DNA of 29,668 bases from Methanobacteriota archaeon (GTDB lineage: Archaea; Halobacteriota; Methanomicrobia; Methanomicrobiales; Methanoculleaceae): the NCBI GenBank assembly GCA_023457135.1, contig JAEWMO010000038.1:1-29668 (forward strand). Direction: 5' to 3'. The notes beneath the pieces were generated by a model. The model was not told where the DNA came from and made no database searches. It worked only from the letters and a program-made list of their open reading frames with translations. This document shows positions 21,488 through 29,169 of the stretch, piece after piece. A program made the position numbers and the translations under genes. Position 1 is the first letter of the stretch. Each line of letters begins with the position of its first letter.

Positions 21488-22215
21488 TACCCAAAGACCA
21501 TCCACGCTACCGCTCCCTGGTCGCCCGCGAACGGCTGGCCCGGTGCGCCCGCGAGGGCGTCGTCGCCCTCGAGGGGCTGACCGCCCACGGGCGCGGGGAG
21601 GCGTTCGACTACCTGATCGGTGAACGGACGACCGGGAGCGCCGCTCTCGCCGCCCGGACGGCCGCGGCGATGCTTCTTGCCGCCCGGCATGCCGTGATAT
21701 CGGTGAACGGGAACACCGCGGCGCTTGCGGCGGCCGAGATCACGGCGCTCCAGCAGGCGAGCGGCGCCGACGTCGAGGTGAACCTCTTCCACCGGACGGA
21801 GGAGAGAATAGCCCTGATCACGGCGCTCCTCGAGCAGCACGGTGCCCGGGTCCTCTCCGGGATCGCGGAGCGGATCGTCCCGCTCTCCCACGACCGCGGC
21901 CTCAGCCTGCCGCACGGGATCGGGGACGCCGACGTCGTCCTCGTGCCGCTCGAGGACGGGGACCGCTGCGAGGCGCTCCGGAGGATGGGCAAGACCGTCA
22001 TCACCGTCGACTTAAACCCGCTCTCCCGGACCGCCCGCACGGCGAACCTGACGATCGTCGACGAGGTGACACGCGCCATCCCCGCAATCACCGCGGCATG
22101 CGCCTCCCTTGAACCCGGCGAGGGTGAGCGCCTGATCGCCGGGCTCGATAATACCTATCTCCTCCGGGCGGCAATAGATGAGATGAGAGAGAGATTGAGC
22201 CATGCTCTGGAGTGA
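21484..22215 (+). CDS. 4-phosphopantoate-beta-alanine ligase (phosphopantothenate synthetase)
   Basis: 243 residues from ATG 21484, whose bases overlap the pantoate kinase stop. The family pattern is clear: IPKDHPRYRSLVARERLA at the start, VNGNTAALAA, VEVNLFHRTEERI and VDLNPLSRTAR. The enzyme joins 4-phosphopantoate and beta-alanine using ATP, giving 4'-phosphopantothenate for CoaBC. The frame extends upstream as a shadow of the kinase and is not used. The next gene begins within its last codons. Confidence 0.92.
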   Translation: MIPKDHPRYRSLVARERLARCAREGVVALEGLTAHGRGEAFDYLIGERTTGSAALAARTAAAMLLAARHAVISVNGNTAALAAAEITALQQASGADVEVNLFHRTEERIALITALLEQHGARVLSGIAERIVPLSHDRGLSLPHGIGDADVVLVPLEDGDRCEALRRMGKTVITVDLNPLSRTARTANLTIVDEVTRAIPAITAACASLEPGEGERLIAGLDNTYLLRAAIDEMRERLSHALE

Positions 22216-23191
22216 GGTCTACCGCCCAAAACGGTGCGACGAGATCATCGGGCAGGACGAGGTCGTCGGCACCATCGTCTCGTTTGCCGACGCACGGAGC
22301 GTGCCCCACATGCTCATCTCCGGCCCGCACGGCACGGGGAAGACCTCGGCGGTGAACTGCCTGGCGCAGCGGCTCTACGGTGAGACCTGGGAGGCGAACA
22401 CGACCGTCTTCAGCGCCGCCGATCTCCTCGGCAAGGGGAGGAGCGCTCTTGAAACGGACGAGCGCTTTACCCAGCTCTACCGCAAAGACCAGAGCCTGAT
22501 CGTTAACTTCAAGCGGATCGTGAAGTGGTACGCCTCGATGCGCCCGCTCGACGCCGACTTCAAACTGATGGTCGTCGAGGATGCCGGGAGCCTCACGTTC
22601 GAGGCGCAGCAGGCCCTGCGCCGGACGATGGAGCGCTACAGCGCCACCTGCCGGTTCATCTTCGTCACGACCCGGCCGTCGGCGATCATCCCGGCGATCG
22701 CGTCGCGCTGCCTGCCGCTCTTCTTTGCCCCGCTTGAGAGCGGGGTCGTCCGCGCCCGCCTCGAGGAGATCCTCGCCGCGGAGGGGGCCGCGCTCCCGGC
22801 CGACGACCTCGACCTGATCGTCTGTGCGGCAGAGGGCGATCTGAGGCGGGCAATCATGTACGCGCAGATCGCCGCCAGGTCGGGAGGCGACCTCGATCTT
22901 GCGGAGATCTCGCGCTCGGAGACCGCAAACGTCGCCGCATCTGCGTTCGACGCCATACGGGCCGGCAACTTCGATGCCGCGCGCAAGATCGCCGAGTCGC
23001 TGATGATCGAGTACGGGCTCTCGGCCCGCGAGGTCGTCGGCGAACTCCGGCAGGTGATCCGGCGCGAGTATAACCATCCGGCCCTTGCGGTCGCGCTCGC
23101 CGACGCCGACCGCCGGCTCAGCCACAACGCAAACGATTTCGTGCAGATCAATGCACTTCTTGCCCGGATCGCCCGGGAGGTTGTTCAGTGA
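22202..23191 (+). CDS. RFC small-subunit paralogue with altered ATPase motifs
   Basis: 329 residues and colinear with RfcS: RFC box WSEVYRPKRCDEIIGQ, Walker A GPHGTGKT at 41-48, arginine-finger SRC near 168-170, and a C-terminal collar. Walker B differs: RfcS has FLDEAD, this protein has VVEDAG at 124-129, so the Asp-Glu pair is reversed to Glu-Asp. The sensor I Asn of SCNY is Thr in VTTR (residue 157). The insertion around 71-105 is longer than in RfcS. I infer a clamp-loader subunit that binds ATP but hydrolyses it poorly, or a regulator of an alternative loader. Some archaea carry a second small subunit. The start overlaps the previous gene by 14 bases. Confidence 0.8.
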   Translation: MLWSEVYRPKRCDEIIGQDEVVGTIVSFADARSVPHMLISGPHGTGKTSAVNCLAQRLYGETWEANTTVFSAADLLGKGRSALETDERFTQLYRKDQSLIVNFKRIVKWYASMRPLDADFKLMVVEDAGSLTFEAQQALRRTMERYSATCRFIFVTTRPSAIIPAIASRCLPLFFAPLESGVVRARLEEILAAEGAALPADDLDLIVCAAEGDLRRAIMYAQIAARSGGDLDLAEISRSETANVAASAFDAIRAGNFDAARKIAESLMIEYGLSAREVVGELRQVIRREYNHPALAVALADADRRLSHNANDFVQINALLARIAREVVQ

Positions 23192-23904
23192 AGAAAGTAC
23201 AACAGCACTATGATGAGGTCGCGGATATCTACGACGACCGCTACGACGGCCACCGGGGGAGGTGCTACCACGGGCACATCTCCGACCATGTTATGAGGGA
23301 GCTCCCGAAGGGAGGGTTCCTCCTCGATCTCGGCTGCGGGACCGGGCTCTTCGTCCAGCGCTACGTCGCCGAAGGCGGACGGGCCGTGGGGCTCGATATC
23401 AGCCCGGGGATGGTCAGGCACGGGCGGCGCCGCTGTCCGGAGAGCGGGTTCTGTGTCGGGACCGCCGACGTCCTCCCGTTCAAGGACGCCACCTTCGACG
23501 CCCTCGCGAGCCTGCTCGCCTTCAGCTACGTCCCCGACCCGGAGGGGATGCTCCGGGAGTGCTACCGGGTCCTGAAACCCGGCGGCAGGATCGCCGTCTG
23601 CACGCTCTCGCGGACGGTCTTTACGAGCATCGTCCCCATCGTCTACCAGGTGGGCGAGAAGGTCGGCCTGAAGAAGGTGGGTGTCGGGGACTTCGACGAG
23701 CACTACTACACCAACGCCGAGATTGCCGGGCTCTTCAAGGCAGCCGGGTTTGAGGAGGTCTCGGTCGGCCGGTGCTCGTTTGCGCACCTGAATCTCGCCG
23801 ACCCCGTCTTTGACCTCGCGAGAAAGGTGGAGCCGTTCGTCGAGGGGAACCTTCCCTACCTCGCCTACAACGTCTGTGCGGCCGGGAAGAAGCCGGAAGA
23901 TTAG
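23188..23904 (+). CDS. Class I SAM-dependent methyltransferase
   Basis: 238 residues. Motif I is LLDLGCGTGLF, motif II VGLDISPGM, then ADVLPFKDATFDA and the post-motif VLKPGGRIAV: the UbiE/Methyltransf_11 pattern. The N-terminus QQHYDEVADIYDDRYD is typical of this group. The C-terminal helices are not diagnostic of a substrate. The GTG start at 23188 overlaps the preceding stop as GTGA, so it is translated with the RFC-like gene. Its stop shares bases with that of the convergent AIR-like gene. Confidence 0.85.
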   Translation: MKKVQQHYDEVADIYDDRYDGHRGRCYHGHISDHVMRELPKGGFLLDLGCGTGLFVQRYVAEGGRAVGLDISPGMVRHGRRRCPESGFCVGTADVLPFKDATFDALASLLAFSYVPDPEGMLRECYRVLKPGGRIAVCTLSRTVFTSIVPIVYQVGEKVGLKKVGVGDFDEHYYTNAEIAGLFKAAGFEEVSVGRCSFAHLNLADPVFDLARKVEPFVEGNLPYLAYNVCAAGKKPED

Positions 23905-25229
23905 GGGGACCGGAGCCGGGAGAGGATCCGGTGCTTCTTTGCAAGCGCCGCTTCCGCCGCCCGCGCGACCCCGATCTTCATCTCCTCGAAATCCCTTTTG
24001 TCCTCGTCCACGACCTTCTTGACCGGGGTGTAGGCGGACTCCCTGAACCGGGGCGTGAAGTCCTGGATCTCGCCGTTGACCGAGAGGACCGATTCGGGCA
24101 AACCTCTCTCGACATACCCGATCTCTCGCATCGCGACGCCCGCGGAGCCGACGACCCGGCAGATCTCGGCCGCGAGCTCGGGCGGGGCGACGACGAGAAG
24201 CGCGTCGAGGGAGACGCCGAGGTAGTCGATCTGAAGGGCGTCGAGCATCTCGAGCACCTTGGGCTGCACGAGCGTCCGGAGGTCGTCCTCGACGATGACG
24301 ATCCGGCAATTGGCGGTCTCGGCCATCTCGTAGGCGTCGCCCCGGAGGCCGCCGTTCGTGACGTCGGTCATGGCGTGAATGCCGTTGAGGACGTCGCTTG
24401 CGAGGAGCGCCTCGCAGGCCTTGAGGAAGTGGAGGTTGATCGTCTCCTCGACGACCTCCGGGAACCCGGAGTAGATCGCGGCGGTGGCGATCGTCCCGCC
24501 GCCGGCCCCCTCGGTCATGAGGAGGACGTCGCCGGGGGCGATCTGCTTCCGGGCCGTGAGGTGGTTTGCGACCCCGACGGCGCCGACGCAGCCGGTCATC
24601 CGGGAGCCGAGCACCATGTCCCCGCCGATGCGGAGGGTGGACCCGGTGACGAGGGGAACACCCATGGCTTCGCCGACGGCGGAGACCCCTGCCGTGTAGT
24701 CGAATATCTTTGCCACATCGCCGTCGTCGGCGACGTGGATATCGGAGAGGAGGGCGACGGGCTTTGCCCCCATCACGTAGACGTCGCGGAGCGTCGCCCG
24801 GGTGACGTGGAACCCGGCGAGGAAGGGGAAGTCGGAGAGGCGGGAGTGCATCCCGTCGACGGTGGTGATGATGTAGTCGCCTCCGGCACGGACGGCACCG
24901 GCGTCGTCCATCTCGTCGACGCCGACCGCGGCGTCCGTCCGGCCGATGATCCGGGCGAGCTGCCGGTGGGCGAAGAAGTCCCCCGAGCCCCTCGACCCGA
25001 CGCCGAACTCGCCCATCGTCGAGCCGGAGGGCTCGAAGGTGAAGAGGTCGCCGGAGAGACCCGTCGAGTTCTTTGCCTCGGCGAGGACCGCCCGGGCGAA
25101 GGCGGCGGCGTAGGCGGGGGATACGCGGTGATGCTTGATCTCAAGGATATCTTCTGCGAGAAGGCGCACGATCTCGTCGTCGGGAGTGCCGGCGGCGAGG
25201 TGCCGGCGGCTGATCTCTTCTACATCCAT
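23901..25229 (-). CDS. AIR-synthase-related protein (PurM/HypE fold)
   Basis: 442 residues. The N-terminal 75 residues are helical. The PurM-like core includes GVDEMDDAGAV, YIITTVDGMHSRLSDFPF, an ATP-binding VMGAKPVALLSDIHV, and the C-terminal half with GDVLLMTEGAGGGTIATAA and AMTDVTNGGLRGDAYEMA. Relatives phosphorylate or bind ATP on small molecules (PurM, SelD, HypE, ThiL). This variant belongs to the archaeal group annotated as AIR-synthase-related and is probably not purine PurM; the substrate is unknown. It is convergent with the methyltransferase and divergent from thiD. Confidence 0.8.
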   Translation of the reverse strand: MDVEEISRRHLAAGTPDDEIVRLLAEDILEIKHHRVSPAYAAAFARAVLAEAKNSTGLSGDLFTFEPSGSTMGEFGVGSRGSGDFFAHRQLARIIGRTDAAVGVDEMDDAGAVRAGGDYIITTVDGMHSRLSDFPFLAGFHVTRATLRDVYVMGAKPVALLSDIHVADDGDVAKIFDYTAGVSAVGEAMGVPLVTGSTLRIGGDMVLGSRMTGCVGAVGVANHLTARKQIAPGDVLLMTEGAGGGTIATAAIYSGFPEVVEETINLHFLKACEALLASDVLNGIHAMTDVTNGGLRGDAYEMAETANCRIVIVEDDLRTLVQPKVLEMLDALQIDYLGVSLDALLVVAPPELAAEICRVVGSAGVAMREIGYVERGLPESVLSVNGEIQDFTPRFRESAYTPVKKVVDEDKRDFEEMKIGVARAAEAALAKKHRILSRLRSP

Positions 25230-25253
25230 TGTATGAGTGGTCGGTGCAGAACG

Positions 25254-25262
25254 AGATAAAAG
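25254..25262 (-). promoter_or_regulatory. TATA-like element for the AIR-synthase-related gene
   Basis: On the minus strand CTTTTATCT is centred about 29 bases before the ATG at 25229, which predicts a leaderless or nearly leaderless mRNA. Confidence 0.5.
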
Positions 25263-25315
25263 GAGTGGCGGGGGAGAGGCAAAGATTCAAACGGCTGCCG
25301 GCCGACACCTGATGG

Positions 25316-26110
25316 ATGACGGTTAACGGGATGATCGCGGCATGCTCCATCGCCGGTTCGGACTCCGGCGGAGGGGCCGGGATCCAGGCGGACTTAAAGA
25401 CGTTCACGGCACTCGAGGTCTGGGGGCTGACGGTCATAACGGCCGTGACGGCCCAGAACACCCGCGAGGTGCGGGGGGCCTGGGTGCTCCCCCCCGAGGC
25501 GGTGCGGGCCCAGATAGAAGCGGTCGCCGACGACTTCTTTATCGGGGCGTGGAAGACCGGGATGCTCGGCGACGCACCGGTCATCCGGGCCGTCGCGGAG
25601 AGCCTGCCGGAGGGGGCAACCCTCGTCATCGACCCGGTGATGATCTCGACATCGGGCCACCGGCTGCTCGAGGAGGAGGCGGTCAGGGACCTCGTGGAAC
25701 TCCTCATCCCCCGGGCGGCCGTCGTCACCCCGAACCTCCCGGAGGCGGAGGTGCTTGCCCGGATGCGGGTTACGACCGTCGAGGAGATGGCCGAGGCCGG
25801 GGAGCGGATCCTCGATCTCGGCGCCCGGGCCGTGGTGATGAAGGGCGGGCACCTTGCCGGCGGCGCGGCGGTCGACCTCCTCGTCGACCGGGAGGGGACG
25901 GTGAGCCTCTCCGGGGAGCGCTACCCCTATGCGGTGCACGGGTCGGGATGCTGCTTCTCTGCGGCGCTCGCGGCGCACCTTGCCCGCGGGACGTCTGCGC
26001 GCCGGGCGTTCGCGGCGGCACGGGAGTTCATCGATACGGCCATCCGGGAGGCGGCAGGCGGTCCGGGCCCCCTCAGGATCGTCAACCCGGGCGGAAGGAT
26101 TATTCGTTGA
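25316..26110 (+). CDS. thiD: Hydroxymethylpyrimidine/phosphomethylpyrimidine kinase ThiD
   Basis: 264 residues of ribokinase fold. It begins CSIAGSDSGGGAGIQADLKT, the substrate and phosphate region. Then come VTAQNTREVRG, VIDPVMISTSGHRLL, VTPNLPEAEVLA, VMKGGHL and the ATP and anion-hole loop HGSGCCFSAALAAHLA. It phosphorylates HMP twice to HMP-PP for thiamine synthesis. No ThiN domain is fused, unlike many archaeal ThiDN proteins. Start candidates are ATG 25316 and ATG 25331; neither has a strong ribosome site. Transcribed away from the AIR-like gene. Confidence 0.92.
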   Translation: MTVNGMIAACSIAGSDSGGGAGIQADLKTFTALEVWGLTVITAVTAQNTREVRGAWVLPPEAVRAQIEAVADDFFIGAWKTGMLGDAPVIRAVAESLPEGATLVIDPVMISTSGHRLLEEEAVRDLVELLIPRAAVVTPNLPEAEVLARMRVTTVEEMAEAGERILDLGARAVVMKGGHLAGGAAVDLLVDREGTVSLSGERYPYAVHGSGCCFSAALAAHLARGTSARRAFAAAREFIDTAIREAAGGPGPLRIVNPGGRIIR

Positions 26111-26224
26111 CAGGGAAATATTACTTCTTACATCTCGTGAAGTTCCGACGATTATTTCCAATTCGACGGGAACAGTTCCGATTCTTTATATCCAGACAAA
26201 TACCCCATAAATTTCCAATAAAGC

Positions 26225-26293
26225 TGGATTAATCCATTAAAAATGTAAAACAACCATTTCATAGTATAAAACAAATACGGAGGTTTAATAACC
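26225..26293 (+). promoter_or_regulatory. AT-rich promoter region of the Lrp-type gene with a 12-bp palindrome
   Basis: The stretch 26111-26316 is far more AT-rich than its surroundings. It contains a perfect palindrome TGGATTAATCCA (26225-26236), a TATA-like AGTATAAAAC (26263-26272) and GTTTAATAACC (26283-26293). The latter is about 29 bases before the ATG, again suggesting a very short leader. Another TATA-like CTTTATATCC lies near 26181. The palindrome is a candidate autoregulatory site for the encoded regulator. Confidence 0.5.
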
Positions 26294-26316
26294 AGGAAAC
26301 TGCAACTACTGTTAGA

Positions 26317-26748
26317 ATGGACGAGATCGACGATGCGATTCTTAGGGAACTGCAACGGGACGGGCGGATGTCCATGGCAGAGCTCGGCTCAATGCTGGGC
26401 ATCGCACCGTCGACGGTCTTTAAACGGATCGAGAAACTGAAGAGCGCCGGTATCCTCGAGCGGTTTACGATCGTCATCAACCAGAAGTGCTTCGAGCATA
26501 CGCTGGTCGCTTTCCTGAACGTCCGGGTCCATCCGGACGGAAAACCCGAGGTCGAGGAGTTCATGCAGGATCTCCCGTGTATCCTCGAACTCTATGAGGT
26601 GCTGGAGCCCGGCGACTTCTTCGTCAAGGTCCGGGTGCAGAACATCTCCGAGCTGAAACGGAACGTGCTCATCCCCCTCTCCGGCCTTCCGGGGGTGAAG
26701 GATATCCAGACGATCATCTCGGTGAGGAAGGTCAAGGAACAGACATGA
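26317..26748 (+). CDS. Lrp/AsnC family transcriptional regulator
   Basis: 143 residues. The N-terminal winged helix-turn-helix is DEIDDAILRELQRDGR, MSMAELGSMLG, APSTVFKRIEKLKSAGIL, and the C-terminal RAM-like ferredoxin fold spans about 65-143 (LVAFLNVRVHP, then FFVKVRVQNISELK). Lrp proteins form dimers and octamers and often sense amino acids. The effector cannot be predicted. The stop overlaps the start of the next gene as ATGA, so the small membrane protein is likely co-regulated. Confidence 0.9.
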   Translation: MDEIDDAILRELQRDGRMSMAELGSMLGIAPSTVFKRIEKLKSAGILERFTIVINQKCFEHTLVAFLNVRVHPDGKPEVEEFMQDLPCILELYEVLEPGDFFVKVRVQNISELKRNVLIPLSGLPGVKDIQTIISVRKVKEQT

Positions 26749-27032
26749 ACGGATTGCAGATTGAGACCATACAGCAGATGCTCGCGATCGTGACGCTCCT
26801 CCTCGGAGCGCTCCTCATCGGCGTCATCTACAATGCCTACCGGATCGTGAGGCAGCCGACCCTGCTCCTCTTCATCTACGGACTCTTCACGCTGGTGGTG
26901 GGGATCACGTTCGCCGACCTCGTGAGCGTCTTCACGCCGGATGCGTTCATCATCGCCTGGTCGTCGGTCTTCTCCCGCATCGTGGTGATCCTGGGCCTCT
27001 GCGTGATGGCCTACGGTATCCTGAGAGGATGA
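26745..27032 (+). CDS. Small membrane protein, three spans
   Basis: 95 residues with hydrophobic spans at about 12-30 (MLAIVTLLLGALLIGVIY), 40-62 (LLLFIYGLFTLVVGITFADLV) and 68-93 (IIAWSSVFSRIVVILGLCVM). No family recognised. It is translated from the ATGA overlap with the Lrp-type gene and lies one base before the next gene, so three genes form one operon. Confidence 0.65.
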   Translation: MNGLQIETIQQMLAIVTLLLGALLIGVIYNAYRIVRQPTLLLFIYGLFTLVVGITFADLVSVFTPDAFIIAWSSVFSRIVVILGLCVMAYGILRG

Positions 27033-27033
27033 T

Positions 27034-27492
27034 ATGCGCACCGGTACCTCGTTCGCCCGCGACTGGCAGCTGATCAAGGTCGCCCGGTCCCTGCGGCGGC
27101 GCGATGTCACGGCGCCGCTCGTACAGAGGCTCCTTGCGGACGCCTCGCCGGGCCTCTCGGAGCAGGTCACCGCGATAGCCGGAAAACTCGGCGCTGAGGA
27201 CGGGGCGGCGCTTCTCGCCCACAATGAGGAGCGGTTCGATCCTCCCACCCTGATGGAGGGGCTCCTCCTGATGTGGGGGATCCCCTGCGAGCCCGCCGAG
27301 ACCCCCGACGGGGGCCGGGCGATCGTCATCGAGGGGGCGGCAGCGGCATCGGCGATCCGGGAGACGTTCGCGGACGTCCGGGTGGCCGTGCCCTACCTCA
27401 CCGGCTACGCCCGGGCGCTCCAGCGGGACGCGGTGCTCGAGACCGGCACCGGGAGCAGGATGACGATCCGGTTCCCGCCCTGCGAGGAGTAG
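27034..27492 (+). CDS. Conserved-looking cytoplasmic protein of unknown function
   Basis: 152 residues, no signal or membrane span. The N-terminal half is helical (LIKVARSLRRRDVTAPLVQR). The C-terminal half is alpha/beta with LLLMWGIPCEP and GGRAIVIEGAAAAS, followed by VPYLTGYARALQRDAVLE and the strand RMTIRFPP. It may be a small sensor or output domain working with the membrane protein before it, but I do not recognise the family. The start is one base after the preceding stop. Confidence 0.6.
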   Translation: MRTGTSFARDWQLIKVARSLRRRDVTAPLVQRLLADASPGLSEQVTAIAGKLGAEDGAALLAHNEERFDPPTLMEGLLLMWGIPCEPAETPDGGRAIVIEGAAAASAIRETFADVRVAVPYLTGYARALQRDAVLETGTGSRMTIRFPPCEE

Positions 27493-27592
27493 GGGCAGCA
27501 CGCCTGCTCTCCACGGCACCCTGCCCTGACCGGCCATAATACGGCCTTCCGCTCGCCCGCTGGCGCGGCCGCATCTTCCCGCGAGTCCTTTT

Positions 27593-27645
27593 GCGAATAT
27601 TTATCTCCTGCAACGTCCGTTCGTTTATCATAAGGAGAATACCGT
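27593..27645 (+). promoter_or_regulatory. Promoter and ribosome site of the zinc-ribbon gene
   Basis: GCGAATATTTATCTCC at about 27593-27608 provides a TATA-like element, followed by AAGGAG about eight bases before the ATG at 27646. The preceding 100 bases are GC-rich and show only short complementarities (GGCC ... GGCC near 27531-27545). Confidence 0.45.
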
Positions 27646-28173
27646 ATGGAGAGAGAAGCTGCACGGACGTGCCAGAGCTGCGGGATGCCGATGAGCGCAC
27701 GGGAACACTTCGGGACGGAGGCGGACGGGTCGCCGTCGAAGGACTACTGTACCTACTGCTACCAGGACGGGGCGTTCACGGCGCCGGATATCACCATCGA
27801 TGAGATGGCGAAGATCGGCGGGGGGATGATGTCGCAGATGTACGCGATCCCTGCCGAGAAGGCGGAGGCCTTCGTGAAGGAGCAGCTCTCGTGCCTGAAG
27901 CGGTGGGCCGGGAGGGAGGTTGCGACCTGCGGGAGCTGCGGGATGCCGCTCCTCCGCAACGAGGACGCCGGGACGGAGGCGGACGGGTCGCTCTCGGTGG
28001 AATATTGCACCTACTGTTACCGCGACGGGCGGTTCATCGAGCCGGACCTGACGCGGGATGGGGCGGTCGAGAAGTACGCGCCGATGATGGCGGCAAACCT
28101 CGGCATGCCCCTTGAGAAGGCGGAGGAGATGGTGCGGCAGTACCTCTCGACGCTGCCGCGGTGGCGGGAGTAA
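27646..28173 (+). CDS. Duplicated zinc-ribbon protein (Zn_ribbon_2 type)
   Basis: 175 residues made of two copies of one domain. Copy 1 (about 9-88) has CQSCGMPM, GTEADGS, YCTYCYQDGAF and a helical end with KAEAFVKEQLSCLKRW. Copy 2 (about 95-175) has CGSCGMPL, GTEADGS, YCTYCYRDGRF and KAEEMVRQYLSTLPRW. Each copy has a four-cysteine zinc site. Single-copy members of this family are common small proteins of unknown role; tandem fusion is less usual. A good ribosome site (AAGGAG) fixes the start. It may act as a protein or nucleic-acid adaptor; no enzymatic residues are seen. Confidence 0.82.
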   Translation: MEREAARTCQSCGMPMSAREHFGTEADGSPSKDYCTYCYQDGAFTAPDITIDEMAKIGGGMMSQMYAIPAEKAEAFVKEQLSCLKRWAGREVATCGSCGMPLLRNEDAGTEADGSLSVEYCTYCYRDGRFIEPDLTRDGAVEKYAPMMAANLGMPLEKAEEMVRQYLSTLPRWRE

Positions 28174-28197
28174 GGGTCCGGCCGCAGGGGGCGAACT

Positions 28198-28236
28198 CTT
28201 ATATGCCCCCGTCCGTACAATCGATACAGGGGAGGG
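28198..28236 (+). promoter_or_regulatory. TATA box and ribosome site of the mntA-like gene
   Basis: CTTATATG at 28198-28205 predicts a transcript start near 28226. GGGGAGGG at 28229-28236 lies before a TTG at 28242. Together they favour the TTG start over the longer upstream frame, whose start would precede the promoter. Confidence 0.6.
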
Positions 28237-28241
28237 AACGA

Positions 28242-28532
28242 TTGAGCCTGCATACCGAGCTGCTTGAGAGGAGGGAGGAGATCCTCGCAGTCGCGGCGAG
28301 ACACGGCGCCCGGGCGGTCAGGATCTTCGGATCGGTCGCCCGGGGCGAGGAGACCCCGGCAAGCGACCTCGACCTCCTCGTCGAGTTCGAGCCGGGGAGG
28401 AGCCTCCTCGACCAGATCGCGCTCGCCCAGGACTTAGAGGATCTGCTCGGCCGCGAGGTCGACGTGGTGACCGAGAAGGGGCTGCATTGGTACATCAGGG
28501 ACCGTGTCTGCCGGGAGGCCGTACCGCTGTGA
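28242..28532 (+). CDS. mntA: MntA-like nucleotidyltransferase antitoxin
   Basis: 96 residues from a TTG start chosen by the ribosome site. It has the full minimal nucleotidyltransferase motif GSVARGEETPASDLD (GS-x10-DxD) followed by LLVEFEPGRSLLDQIALAQDL and REVDVVTEKGL. In MntA-HepT modules this enzyme adds AMP to a tyrosine of the HEPN toxin HepT and silences it. The hepT start GTG overlaps its stop (GTGA). The antitoxin appears intact while the toxin is frameshifted. Confidence 0.85.
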   Translation: MSLHTELLERREEILAVAARHGARAVRIFGSVARGEETPASDLDLLVEFEPGRSLLDQIALAQDLEDLLGREVDVVTEKGLHWYIRDRVCREAVPL

Positions 28533-28866
28533 AGGACGACCGGCTTTACCTCATCCATATCCTTCACTCGGGAAGATAGAGGACTATACCCGCGGCGGGC
28601 GGGACGCGTTCATGGACTCCCCGATGGTGCAGGACGCCGTGATCCGGAACTTTGAGGTCATCGGCGAAGCGGTGAAGCAGATTCCGGATTCCCTGAAACT
28701 TGAGCATCCGGAGATCCCCTGGCGCCGGATCGCCGGCCTCCGGGACGTCCTGATCCACCAGTATATGAGCGTGGACCTGGATGCCGTGTGGGCGATCGTT
28801 GATGGAGAACTGCCCGAGTTCAGGCAGGCGGTTGCCGGGATCCTCGCCAGACTGCAGGATTGTTGA
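28529..28866 (+). pseudogene. hepT: HepT-like HEPN toxin (DUF86), frameshifted
   Basis: From GTG 28529 the frame reads MKDDRLYLIHILHS, the usual HepT start, then meets TAG at 28577-28579. One base is missing (or two extra) near 28568-28570; the neighbouring frame resumes with GKIEDYTRGGRDAFMDSP and continues to 28866. The downstream part keeps the RNase motif RDVLIHQY (R-x4-H-x-Y), including the tyrosine modified by MntA. Unless the shift is a sequence error or is bypassed, the toxin is not made in full length. Confidence 0.8.
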
Positions 28867-28898
28867 CCGCGGCAAATCTCCAGGCCGGAACGCCCTGC

Positions 28899-29126
28899 TC
28901 ATGCCGCGCTTTCGGAGACCCGGACCCTGCCGATGATCAGGTCTTCTTCCAGGGGAATACCCTGCCCCTCCTGCCGCAACGCTTCCACGTGCCCCTCGAT
29001 CGCTTCTCTGATGTTCTCCATCGTCTCCTCGACCGTCTCCCCCTGGGAGTAGCATCCGGGCAGCGCCGGGACTTCCGCCCAGAACCCTCCCTCTTCAGCC
29101 TTCTGGATCACAACGGTAAACTCCAT
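28899..29126 (-). CDS. HicB-like antitoxin, lone
   Basis: 75 residues: FTVVIQKAEEGGFWAEVPAL, PGCYSQGETVEETMENIREA, IEGHVEAL. This is the standard HicB/UPF0150 domain with its PGC-x-SQG turn. No hicA gene fits on either side: 32 bases separate it from hepT and only 43 from the nucleotidyltransferase remnant. It starts at ATG 29126 after CGGAG. It may be a solitary antitoxin or may regulate a HicA encoded elsewhere. Confidence 0.8.
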   Translation of the reverse strand: MEFTVVIQKAEEGGFWAEVPALPGCYSQGETVEETMENIREAIEGHVEALRQEGQGIPLEEDLIIGRVRVSESAA

Positions 29127-29169
29127 GTTAGCGCTCCGTTTTAGAGTAGTTCAAGAAACTCTTCCCCAG

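Noticed and set aside
23931..25259. A 442-codon plus-strand frame opposite the AIR-synthase-related gene
   Set aside because: The minus-strand protein has all the PurM-like motifs; the plus-strand product has none.
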